A DNA stretch of 64,000 nucleotides from positions 4,270,501 through 4,334,500 of the forward strand of contig NZ_JACHIU010000001.1 of NCBI RefSeq assembly GCF_014207705.1, given 5' to 3'. The notes beneath the pieces were generated by a model. That model saw only the letters and a program-made list of their open reading frames with translations, searched no databases and was not told the origin of the DNA. The stretch is from Sphaerisporangium rubeum (lineage in GTDB: Bacteria > Actinomycetota > Actinomycetes > Streptosporangiales > Streptosporangiaceae). Shown piece by piece: positions 52,806 to 60,421 of the stretch (the first letter of the stretch is position 1; every line of letters begins with the position of its first letter). The position numbers were made by a program, and so were the translations under genes.

Positions 52806-53879
52806 TCAGGCTACGGGTTTGGTGGAGAGTGCGTAGTCGGTGTAGCCATGGTGGTCACCGCCGTAGTACGTGGTGGGGTCGGGTTGGTTCAGGGGTGTTC
52901 CGGTGCGGAGGCGGGTAACCAGGTCGGGGTTCGCCAGGAAGGCGCGGCCGAAGGCTACTAAGTCGGCGCCGTTGGTCAGGCAGTGTTCTGCGAGGCTTCG
53001 GCCGCCATCCTCTGGCAGCGTGCCGCCGGTGCTGGGGGCGGCTATCAGAGTGGTGGGCCAGGCGGCGCGGAGTTTGGCTGCCAGGGGGGTGGTGGGACCG
53101 ACGCCGCCTACGTGGAGGTAGGCGAGGGTCAGGGGGGCCAGGGTGGCGGCCAGAGCGGGGTAGGTCTGGTCGGGGTCGGGGTCGGTGATGTCGTTCAGGG
53201 TGTTGCCGGGGGTTATCCGGAGGCCTACGCGGTCGGGGCCTATCGCTTCGGCGCAGGCGGTGGTCACCTGTACGGCGAAGAGGAGGGGGTCGCGGCCGTA
53301 GGGGTCGGTGCGGTGGTTGGTGTGCGGGGAGAGGAACTGGTGGATGAGGTAGCCGTTGCCGCCGTGGAGTTCCACTCCGTCGAAGCCGGCGTCGACGGCC
53401 CGCCGAGCGGCGCGCGCGAAGTCCTGGATGGTGGATCTGACTTCGGCGGTGGTGAGTTCCCTGGGGGTGGGGAGGTCGCGGCGGCCGTCCTTGGTGTAGG
53501 TCTGGCCGGCGGCGGGGAGAGGGGACGGGGCCACGGGGAGGAGGCCGTTCAGGCTGGGGTGGCCTATTCGGCCGCTGTGCATCAGTTGCGCGTAGATGCG
53601 GCCGCCTGCGGTGTGGACGGCTTCGGTGATGTGGCGCCAGGCCGTGACCTGTGCGTCGGTGTGGAGGCCGGGGGTGCGGGGGTAGCCCTGGCCCTCGAGG
53701 CTGGGCTGGGTGCCTTCGGTGATGATGAGGCCGGCGGTGGCGCGCTGGGAGTAGTACACAGCGGCGGCGGGTGGGGGGACGCCTCGGTCGTCGGCGCGGC
53801 TGCGGGTCATCGGCGACATCACCAGGCGGTTGGGGAGTGTCAGGCGTCCCAGCCGGACGGGGTCGAACAGGTCGGGCAT
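52806..53879 (-). CDS. old yellow enzyme-type alkene reductase (FMN)
   Basis: This 357-residue TIM-barrel flavoprotein is of the classical OYE class. [26 protein letters not shown] starts the barrel and [12 protein letters not shown] follows. The substrate-binding pair is His172/Asn175 in [19 protein letters not shown] phosphate contacts lie in [10 protein letters not shown] and [14 protein letters not shown]. It reduces activated C=C bonds with NAD(P)H. ATG 53879 follows GGAAGG; the frame is open further upstream without coding character. The gene is monocistronic, and its 3-prime flank carries the IS insertion. Confidence 0.93.
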   Translation of the reverse strand: MPDLFDPVRLGRLTLPNRLVMSPMTRSRADDRGVPPPAAAVYYSQRATAGLIITEGTQPSLEGQGYPRTPGLHTDAQVTAWRHITEAVHTAGGRIYAQLMHSGRIGHPSLNGLLPVAPSPLPAAGQTYTKDGRRDLPTPRELTTAEVRSTIQDFARAARRAVDAGFDGVELHGGNGYLIHQFLSPHTNHRTDPYGRDPLLFAVQVTTACAEAIGPDRVGLRITPGNTLNDITDPDPDQTYPALAATLAPLTLAYLHVGGVGPTTPLAAKLRAAWPTTLIAAPSTGGTLPEDGGRSLAEHCLTNGADLVAFGRAFLANPDLVTRLRTGTPLNQPDPTTYYGGDHHGYTDYALSTKPVA

Positions 53880-54181
53880 CGTGGCACCTTCCCTTCGGAT
53901 GTCGCGAGAACCCGCTGTCCCCGCTGGTCGTCCGCCGGCTCCACCGTCCGCGTGTCTCCTCGCGGCCGGCCCGCTCGCCGGTGGCCGCACGGGACGGCGC
54001 GCTCCGATGACATCCCTGAGCCGATCCTGTCAGCGGTACCGCACGTGAGGGTCGTCCCATGAACGGGGTAGGGGTCCCGGTGGCGTGGGGGCGAATCGCC
54101 ACGCCACCGGGAGGCAGCGGTCCGGGGAGAGGTCGAAGGTCTCCCCCCGGTGCGGGGGTGCCGGGTCATGGGTGAGCGAGG

Positions 54182-56278
54182 TCAGGACGGGGTCGGCTCC
54201 ATGGCACGGTGGCAGGCTTCCAGGTACTGCCTGGCCTCCTCGTCGCCGGTGGCGGCGAGGACCTTGCCGAAGTCGGTGGCGGCTTCGGCGTGGTTGCCGA
54301 TGTCGTGGTGGACGACGGCGCGGTTGAAGCGGATGGCGGGTGAGTCGCTGAGGTCGACGGCGCGGGTGAGGTCGTCGAGGGCCGCGGTGAGGTCGCCGGC
54401 CTGGTAGGCGAGTTCGCCGCGCAGGGCCCAGGCTTCGGCGAGGCGGGGGTTGCGGGCCAGCGCCGAGGCCAGGGTCTCGCGTGCGGCGCCGGGTTCGCCG
54501 CGTTCGGCCAGCAGGCGGCCCTTCAGGCACAGCAGGTGTGCGTGCGCGGGGGCCAGTTCGAGGCCTTGGGTGACGTCGCGCCAGGCGGCGGCGGTGTCGC
54601 CGAGGTCGAGGAGGAGGCCGGCGCGGTTGGCTCTGGCGTCGGCGTGGGCCGGGTCGAGCTCGATGGTGTAGGAGAAGTCGGCGAGCGCGCCGTCGACGTC
54701 CCCCATCTCCAGGCGGGTGTCGCCGCGGTTGTAGTACGCCTCGGGGAACGGCGGGGACAGCTTCAGCGCGCGTTCGTACGCGGCGACGGCCTCCTCGTCG
54801 CGGTTGAGGCGGCGCAGCATGTTGCCGATGTTGAAGTGGTGCTCGGGGAAGTCGCCGTCGACCTCCAGGACGGCGTTGTAGTCGGCCAGGGCCTCCTCCA
54901 GACGGCCCATCATGCCGAGGACCTGCGCGCGGTTGTAGCGGAGCACGGTGCGGTGCAGCATGTGCTCGCCGGGTTCGAGTTCGCGGTCCAGGCGGGCCAT
55001 GCCGTCCTCGAGCATGCGCAGCGCCGCCTCGGGGCTGTTCTGGCGGACCTCGACGAGTGCGAGACCGTTGCGGCCGAACACCGAGTGGAAGGCGCGTTCC
55101 TTGGGCTCCTCCAACAGGGACGCGATGGCGATGGAAATGTTCATCCACGCGCGTGCCTGCGGGTAGTCGCGTTGGGGCTCGGGGTAGTGGCGCGCGTACA
55201 GCATCGCGGTGGCGTACGCGAGCTCCATGTGCATCGCGGGGTCGATGGTGGCGGCGCGCGACTCGTCGTAGATGGCTTTGGCCTCGTCGGCGCGGCCGAG
55301 GGTGGCGAGGGTGATGCCGGTGGCGTCGGCGAAGTACCACCACTGTTCTTCCTGGGTGGCCCGGTCGACGATGGCGCGTGCGCGGATGCCGAGGTCGGCG
55401 GCGGCCTGGTAGAGGCCGACACCCCGGCAGTAGGTGACCGCTTCGCGCAGCGCGGCGAGGCCGGCGCCACCGGGGTCCGTGCCGTGCTCGGCGTGGAAGG
55501 GGATCGCGCCGAGTTTCAGGGAGTACTCGCCGGCGGCGGCCAGCGCGGCGGCGCGCTCGTCGTGCAGGCGTGCGCGTTCGGCCGGGTCCAGGGCCTCGTA
55601 CGCCTCGATCTGGCGGGGGTCGTCGTCGACGCAGTCACCGTGGACGTACGCGCGGGGGTCGGGTGCGGTGGCACCGGGGTCGCCGGCGGGGGCCTCGACG
55701 GGGGTGGCGTGCCGTTCCAGCAGCGTGCCGAGAGAGATGACGATCTCGCCTGGCGGGTCGGCGACCGGTTCGAGGCCGGTGCAGGCGACGACGGTCAGCG
55801 CGCCGAGGTCGGTGCGGCGCAGCAGGACCGCGACGAGTTCCTGGTCGGTGGGGTCGGCCTGGTGGAGGTTCTCGACGACCAGGGTGCGCGGGCCGCCGCC
55901 GAGGGCCGCCAGGTGGTCGCGCAGCAGTTCGGCGAGGCCGTTGGCGATGTTGAGGGTGTGCAGCCGCGAGTAGAAGCGGGTGCGTTCGCCTTTGCGCGCG
56001 GACCATTCCAGGGACGTCCAGGCGCGCGGCACGGCGTCGGCCAGTTCCGGCGTGCTGGTCATGATCTCGATGTTGTGCTCGACGCCGAGCTCGGGGGTGC
56101 GTGCCAGCAGGTCGGGGGCGATGGCGCGCAGCAGGGTGCCGGCGGCGGTGTACGGGCCGCGCAGGCGGCGGTGCGCGTCGACCACGGCGAGCTCCGGCGG
56201 CAGGACGAGCCGGGCCCTGGCCTGGTCGCGGTCCCGGCGTCTTTCGCCCCGGATCCAGTAGTGGTCACGGTCACCCAT
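54182..56278 (-). CDS. large TPR protein with degenerate NTPase (STAND-like) N-terminal region
   Basis: This 698-residue cytosolic protein has an N-terminal region (about 1-210) that looks like a STAND/AAA ATPase. A Walker-B-like strand reads TLVVENLHQADPTDQELV and a sensor-like segment LTVVACTGLE follows. The Walker A site is missing; the equivalent place reads HRRLRGPYTAAGTLL. The rest is TPR, with at least six clear repeats from about residue 440, such as FPEHHFNIGNMLRRLNRDEEAVAAYERAL and FPEAYYNRGDTRLEMGDVDGAL. It is 13 bp downstream of the metalloprotease gene and so third in the peptide operon. A scaffold or peptide-recognition role is inferred. Confidence 0.82.
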   Translation of the reverse strand: MGDRDHYWIRGERRRDRDQARARLVLPPELAVVDAHRRLRGPYTAAGTLLRAIAPDLLARTPELGVEHNIEIMTSTPELADAVPRAWTSLEWSARKGERTRFYSRLHTLNIANGLAELLRDHLAALGGGPRTLVVENLHQADPTDQELVAVLLRRTDLGALTVVACTGLEPVADPPGEIVISLGTLLERHATPVEAPAGDPGATAPDPRAYVHGDCVDDDPRQIEAYEALDPAERARLHDERAAALAAAGEYSLKLGAIPFHAEHGTDPGGAGLAALREAVTYCRGVGLYQAAADLGIRARAIVDRATQEEQWWYFADATGITLATLGRADEAKAIYDESRAATIDPAMHMELAYATAMLYARHYPEPQRDYPQARAWMNISIAIASLLEEPKERAFHSVFGRNGLALVEVRQNSPEAALRMLEDGMARLDRELEPGEHMLHRTVLRYNRAQVLGMMGRLEEALADYNAVLEVDGDFPEHHFNIGNMLRRLNRDEEAVAAYERALKLSPPFPEAYYNRGDTRLEMGDVDGALADFSYTIELDPAHADARANRAGLLLDLGDTAAAWRDVTQGLELAPAHAHLLCLKGRLLAERGEPGAARETLASALARNPRLAEAWALRGELAYQAGDLTAALDDLTRAVDLSDSPAIRFNRAVVHHDIGNHAEAATDFGKVLAATGDEEARQYLEACHRAMEPTPS

Positions 56279-56291
56279 GAGTGCGTCCCTT

Positions 56292-57536
56292 TCAGGCTAT
56301 GACGTGGCGGAGCTCGGTCTGGCGGCGGCGGAGCCGGTCGCGCAGCGCGAGCCCGCCGAGTACGGCGAACTGGATCAGGATGAAACCGGCGAAGATCGTG
56401 GAGTCCAGCAGTTCGGCCCAGGTGGCGCCGTCGTCCACGAAGCGGGACAGCACGGCGGCACCCATCGTGTACAGCAGCGGCACGACGGCCCAGGCGAACG
56501 TGACGAGGCTGACGGTGTAGCCGCCGACGATGAGCCAGGAGTACCAGCGCGCGGCCCTGCGGTCGGCGGGGTGCCAGCGGGACTCGTCCACGAGCTTGTC
56601 GTGCCGGCCGAGCAGCCGGTTGAACCGGTTGCGCAGCAGGCGCTTGGCGGTGGTGTCGAGGTCGACGCAGCGCAGCACGGTGGACACCAGGACGTACAGG
56701 TCGGTGCGCAGGTAGAACGAGAACTGCCACAGCACGCGCAGCAGGACGGCGAACGCGAACGCCAGGCAGAACCGGCCGGCCAGGGTGAACCCGCCGCCGG
56801 GGGTGCGGCTGAGGTCGGCGGCGATGGTGCACAGCGCGATGACGACGACGTCGGCGAACATCCCGGCGACGATCGGCAGGTACCGTTTGCGGCGCGGCAC
56901 GGCGACCAGGCCGTCCAGTGAGGTCTCCAGCACGATGAAGTAGAGCCTGCGGCCGATGGACAGGCTGGAGCGCAGGCCGAGCCGGCGGCCGGCGAGTGCG
57001 TGGAAACCCTCGTGCAGCAGCAGCTGCGGCACCGCGGCGATGAACAGGGTCACCTGGATGACGGTGTAGTAGTCGGTGAAGAAGACGTTCCGGTAGTCCG
57101 GCACGAGGTCGGGGTGCCTGACCATGGCGACCACGGCCCAGCCGATGACCAGGGTGTACACAACCCAGGCGAGCGGGGAGAACAGCGCGATGCCGAGGCG
57201 CCGCCAGCGCACGGGGGTGTCGGGGGCCGTCTCGGCGGGTTCGCCGGTGCGCAGGAAACCGAGTTCGGCGAGCGCGCCGATCACGTCGTCGATGTCGACG
57301 GTCTCGTGGTAGGTCTCGGCGTACCAGGCGGCGGCCTCACGAGGCGTGGCACCGTCCTCCAGCTTCCGTACCAGCGCGGCGCCGTCCGGCGGGAAGATCG
57401 CGTAGGTGTCGGTGTCCCGCCGGCCCACGGTCACCTCGTCGCCGTCCGGCAGGTGGACGAGCGGGTGCAGCGCGAGCGGCCGGCCGGGGTCGTACTGGAT
57501 CGCGGCAGGGTCGTCCGGTGCCTCGGTCTCGGTCAA
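56292..57536 (-). CDS. PqqD-like domain / M50 (site-2-type) membrane metalloprotease
   Basis: The protein has 414 residues from TTG 57536, with GGAGG 9 bases upstream. Residues 15-97 resemble a PqqD/RRE peptide-binding domain (LHPLVHLPDGDEVTVGRRDTDTYAIFPP, ending DVIGALAELGFL). About six transmembrane helices follow. The zinc site is HEGFH at 175-179 (LLLHEGFHALAGRRLG), with a likely third ligand Asp279 in FYLRTDLYVLV, as in M50 proteases. Related RRE-M50 fusions process or export ribosomal peptides. The 26-residue peptide gene 125 bp upstream is the obvious substrate. An earlier in-frame start exists but overlaps the peptide gene. Confidence 0.85.
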   Translation of the reverse strand: MTETEAPDDPAAIQYDPGRPLALHPLVHLPDGDEVTVGRRDTDTYAIFPPDGAALVRKLEDGATPREAAAWYAETYHETVDIDDVIGALAELGFLRTGEPAETAPDTPVRWRRLGIALFSPLAWVVYTLVIGWAVVAMVRHPDLVPDYRNVFFTDYYTVIQVTLFIAAVPQLLLHEGFHALAGRRLGLRSSLSIGRRLYFIVLETSLDGLVAVPRRKRYLPIVAGMFADVVVIALCTIAADLSRTPGGGFTLAGRFCLAFAFAVLLRVLWQFSFYLRTDLYVLVSTVLRCVDLDTTAKRLLRNRFNRLLGRHDKLVDESRWHPADRRAARWYSWLIVGGYTVSLVTFAWAVVPLLYTMGAAVLSRFVDDGATWAELLDSTIFAGFILIQFAVLGGLALRDRLRRRQTELRHVIA

Positions 57537-57615
57537 CGGGACAGTCCTCCGTGCGTTTACTTTCGTCTTTTTCGGCGCGTTTCCCGGATGTCTTTCGGGT
57601 GTTTTCGGACGGGAG

Positions 57616-57644
57616 GCGCCGGACGCGGATACCGCGTCCGGCGC
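57616..57644 (-). terminator. strong hairpin between peptide gene and metalloprotease gene (attenuator)
   Basis: Perfect 13-bp arms GCGCCGGACGCGG and CCGCGTCCGGCGC enclose a 3-base loop. It begins 17 bp after the peptide stop on the minus strand and ends about 80 bp before the metalloprotease start. Partial termination here would give far more peptide mRNA than enzyme mRNA, the usual design in RiPP operons. Confidence 0.7.
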
Positions 57645-57661
57645 GCCCGACGGTGCCGGTG

Positions 57662-57742
57662 CTAGTTCGTCTTCTTGTAAACGGTGCACGCGGCGGCGGT
57701 CAGGCGAACCGGACCGGCCTTACGAATCTGAATCTTCTTCAT
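57662..57742 (-). CDS. 26-residue putative RiPP-type precursor or signal peptide
   Basis: ATG 57742 follows AGGAGGT with a 4-base spacer, the best ribosome-binding site in the window. The peptide starts MKKIQIRKAG, has VRLT at 12-15, a single Cys19 after AAA and ends VYKKTN. It is strongly basic (eight Lys/Arg) with no acidic residue and no hydrophobic signal. A likely division is an N-terminal recognition part (1-15) and a core A16-N26. I do not recognise a named family. The neighbours (RRE-M50 protease, TPR protein, divergent SARP regulator) argue that it is made, bound and processed. Its codons are less GC-biased than those of the surrounding genes. Confidence 0.72.
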   Translation of the reverse strand: MKKIQIRKAGPVRLTAAACTVYKKTN

Positions 57743-58047
57743 GGGGACCTCCTCCCGAGGGCTCGGAAACACGTGCCAACGATGACTCGCGGCACTGGAT
57801 CCGTGCCGCCAACTGGCTGGACGCGACGACATCCGGCGGCCTGTCCCGGTCCAGCGAATCGCCAGCCGGGATCCAGTCGGATGGTGTCCCCCTATATCAC
57901 GACCGATTTGGTGAGTTCTTGACATTGCCCGAAACACGCGAGGTGTGGCCAGATTAGGTCACCCGACTACCTCGCATTACAGGCAGTCAAAACATATGAT
58001 TCATCAGATTTCCGGCACGTGGTCCGCTCACTCGCTCCGGGGGAAAC
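57743..58047. promoter_or_regulatory. divergent promoter region of the peptide operon and the SARP gene
   Basis: This 305-bp region is AT-richer than its surroundings and has no gene. On the plus strand TATGAT (57995-58000) is a good -10 box for the SARP gene, with a transcript leader of about 40 bases. On the minus strand TATAGG (57896-57891) is a possible -10 box for the peptide gene without a good -35, as expected for an activator-dependent promoter. An inverted repeat ACTGGATCC (57794-57802) and GGATCCAGT (57869-57877) flanks the peptide leader. TTGACA occurs at 57919. Confidence 0.5.
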
Positions 58048-60414
58048 ATGGCAGAGCTACGGTTTCACCTGCTGGGACCGTTACGGGTCTGGCTCCGGGA
58101 GACCGAGATCAAGATCAGCTCCGACAAGCAGCGGGCCGTGCTCGCGCTCCTGCTGCTCAAGGCCGGCACCCCCGTCCGGCGCCAGGAGATCATCGACGCC
58201 GTGTGGGGCGACGACGCGCCGGACTCCGTCATCAACCTCGTGCAGACCTACGTCGGACGGCTGCGCCGCCGCATCGACCCCGGTGACGCCGCGCGCTCGG
58301 GATCCTCCTGGCTCACCGGCCTCGGCGCGGCGTACGCCATCAGGCCCGACCGCTGCGACGCCGACCTGGCCGCCTTCCGTGCCGCCGTCGCGTCGGCCAG
58401 GCAGGCGGGGAGCCCCCATGAATCCCTCCAGCTGATGCTCGACGGGCTCAAGCTGTGGCAGGGGCCGTGCCTGTCGGACCTGGACCACGTGCTGAAGGGA
58501 CACCCCTGGGTGCGCGCGGTGGACCAGGAACGCATCAACGTCCTGCTGGAGGCGGCACGCACCGCGCTGCGGCTCGGGCTGGCCACCGAGGTGCTGCCGC
58601 AACTGCGTGCCGTCGCCGAGGCCGAGCCGCTGAACGAGGCGGTGCAGTCGTGGCTGGTCCTGGCCCTCGCCGCGTCCGGCGCGCAGGCCGAGGCGCTCGC
58701 GGAGTACGACGCCGCGCGGGCCCGGCTGGCCGACGAACTCGGCATCGACCCCGGTCCGCAGCTGCGGGCCGCGCACATGCAGGTGCTGCGGCAGGAGGCC
58801 GCGCCGCCGTCGTACGACGCCGCTCCGGCCACCGGGACGCTGCGGCCCTCGCTGCTGCCGGCCGGGATCGGCGACTTCACCGGCAGGGAGAAGCTGGTCG
58901 AGCACCTGTGCGCGACCCTCACCGGACGTGCCGGGGAGCCGCTGCCGGTGACGCTGATCACCGGCCAGGCCGGGGTCGGCAAGACCACGCTCGCGGTCCA
59001 CGTGGCGCACCGCATGAGCGAGGCGTTCCCCGACGGCCAGCTCTACGCCGACCTGCGGGCCACCGAGGCCTCCCCCGCGGACCCGGCGCGGGTGCTCAGC
59101 CGGTTCCTGCGCGCGCTCGGCGTGCACGCGTCGGCGATCCCCGAGGACATCGACGAGCGGGTGGACCTGTACCGCAGCCAGCTCGCCGGCCGCCGTGTCC
59201 TCGTGGTGCTGGACGACGCGGCGGGCCAGTCGCACGTACGGCGGCTGCTGCCGGGCTCGCCGACCTGCTCGGTGATCGTGACCAGCCGCTGCCGCCAGTC
59301 CGGCCGGCCGGGGGCCCGCACCGTGGACCTGGACGTGCTCACCCCCGGGGAGGCGGGGAACATGCTCGCCGCCATCGTCGGCGAGGCACGGTGCCGTGCC
59401 GAACCGGGGGCCGCGGCCGAACTGGTGCGGCTGTGCGGAGGGCTGCCGCTCGGCGTCCGCGCCGCAGGTACGCGCCTCGCCACCCGGCCGCACTGGACGC
59501 TCGGCCACTTCGCCGAGCGGTTCTCCGACGGCGGGCTGGACGAGCTCGTGCTGAAGGACCTGGACGTACGGGCCACGCTGGCGGTCGGCTACCGGCGGTC
59601 CAGTGACGCGGCACGGCGCGCGTTCCGGCTGCTCGGCGTGCTGGACCTGCCGTCGTTCTCCGCGTGCACCGCCGCCTCGACGCTGGACACCTCCCCTGAC
59701 CTGGCCGAGGAGCTCATCGACGCGCTGACCGACGAGCGGCTGCTGGAGGTGGCGGGGACCGACGCCGGCGGCCGCACCCGTTACCGGTTCCACGAACTGG
59801 TGCGCCTGTACGCACGGGAACGTGCCGCAGAGGAGGAGACCGAGACCAGCGTGCGGACCGTGGTCACCCGGACGCTCGCCACGCTGCTCGCACTGTCGCA
59901 GGAGGCCGACGGCCACCTGCCGGGTTCGGCGTACACGCCGGTCCGGGGCCGCGCGCCGCGGTGGCCGCAACCCGGCCCGACCCACGAGTGGCTGATCGAC
60001 AACCCGGTGGCGTGGTTCGACAGCGAACGCGCCGCTCTGGTCGCCGCCGTACGCCAGGCGGCCGCGACCGGTCAGGCCGAGCTGGCATGGGAGCTCGCCG
60101 CGTCCCTGCTGAACGCCGCGGTGCGGCGGGGCTTCTGGAACGAGCTGGAGGAGTCGCACCGGGTCGCGCTCATGGCATGCCGATGCACGGACAACCGCCT
60201 CGGCGAAGCCGTCATGATGCGCGGCCTCGCCGAACTCGAACACACCCTCGGCCACCACACCGCCTGCGCCGACGCACTCCGCGCCGCTCACACCATCTTC
60301 GCCGACCTCCGTCTCCCCGCCCCCGCCACCGAAGCCCTCGCACGCCTGAGAGCCCTCCGCCAGGCCACCCCGCCCGCACCGCACGTCCCCGCCCTGCGCC
60401 GCTCCACCGTCTGA
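58048..60414 (+). CDS. AfsR/SARP-family transcriptional regulator with NB-ARC domain
   Basis: This 788-residue protein has an OmpR-type winged HTH (about 1-100: LRFHLLGPLRVWL, VLALLLLKAGTPV, LVQTYVGRLRRRID) and a BTAD domain (about 105-250). The NB-ARC ATPase has Walker A GQAGVGKT (306-313), Walker B VLVVLDDA and the GLPLGVR motif. A helical C-terminal region follows. Such regulators activate secondary-metabolite and peptide operons by binding direct repeats near the -10 box. The divergent position strongly suggests that it switches on the peptide operon. GGGGGAA precedes ATG 58048. Confidence 0.94.
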   Translation: MAELRFHLLGPLRVWLRETEIKISSDKQRAVLALLLLKAGTPVRRQEIIDAVWGDDAPDSVINLVQTYVGRLRRRIDPGDAARSGSSWLTGLGAAYAIRPDRCDADLAAFRAAVASARQAGSPHESLQLMLDGLKLWQGPCLSDLDHVLKGHPWVRAVDQERINVLLEAARTALRLGLATEVLPQLRAVAEAEPLNEAVQSWLVLALAASGAQAEALAEYDAARARLADELGIDPGPQLRAAHMQVLRQEAAPPSYDAAPATGTLRPSLLPAGIGDFTGREKLVEHLCATLTGRAGEPLPVTLITGQAGVGKTTLAVHVAHRMSEAFPDGQLYADLRATEASPADPARVLSRFLRALGVHASAIPEDIDERVDLYRSQLAGRRVLVVLDDAAGQSHVRRLLPGSPTCSVIVTSRCRQSGRPGARTVDLDVLTPGEAGNMLAAIVGEARCRAEPGAAAELVRLCGGLPLGVRAAGTRLATRPHWTLGHFAERFSDGGLDELVLKDLDVRATLAVGYRRSSDAARRAFRLLGVLDLPSFSACTAASTLDTSPDLAEELIDALTDERLLEVAGTDAGGRTRYRFHELVRLYARERAAEEETETSVRTVVTRTLATLLALSQEADGHLPGSAYTPVRGRAPRWPQPGPTHEWLIDNPVAWFDSERAALVAAVRQAAATGQAELAWELAASLLNAAVRRGFWNELEESHRVALMACRCTDNRLGEAVMMRGLAELEHTLGHHTACADALRAAHTIFADLRLPAPATEALARLRALRQATPPAPHVPALRRSTV

Positions 60415-60421
60415 CGCGGCG

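Noticed and set aside
57662-57937. 91-residue version of the peptide gene
   Set aside because: The extra N-terminal 65 residues have no coding character, and the strong ribosome-binding site lies directly before the internal ATG at 57742.
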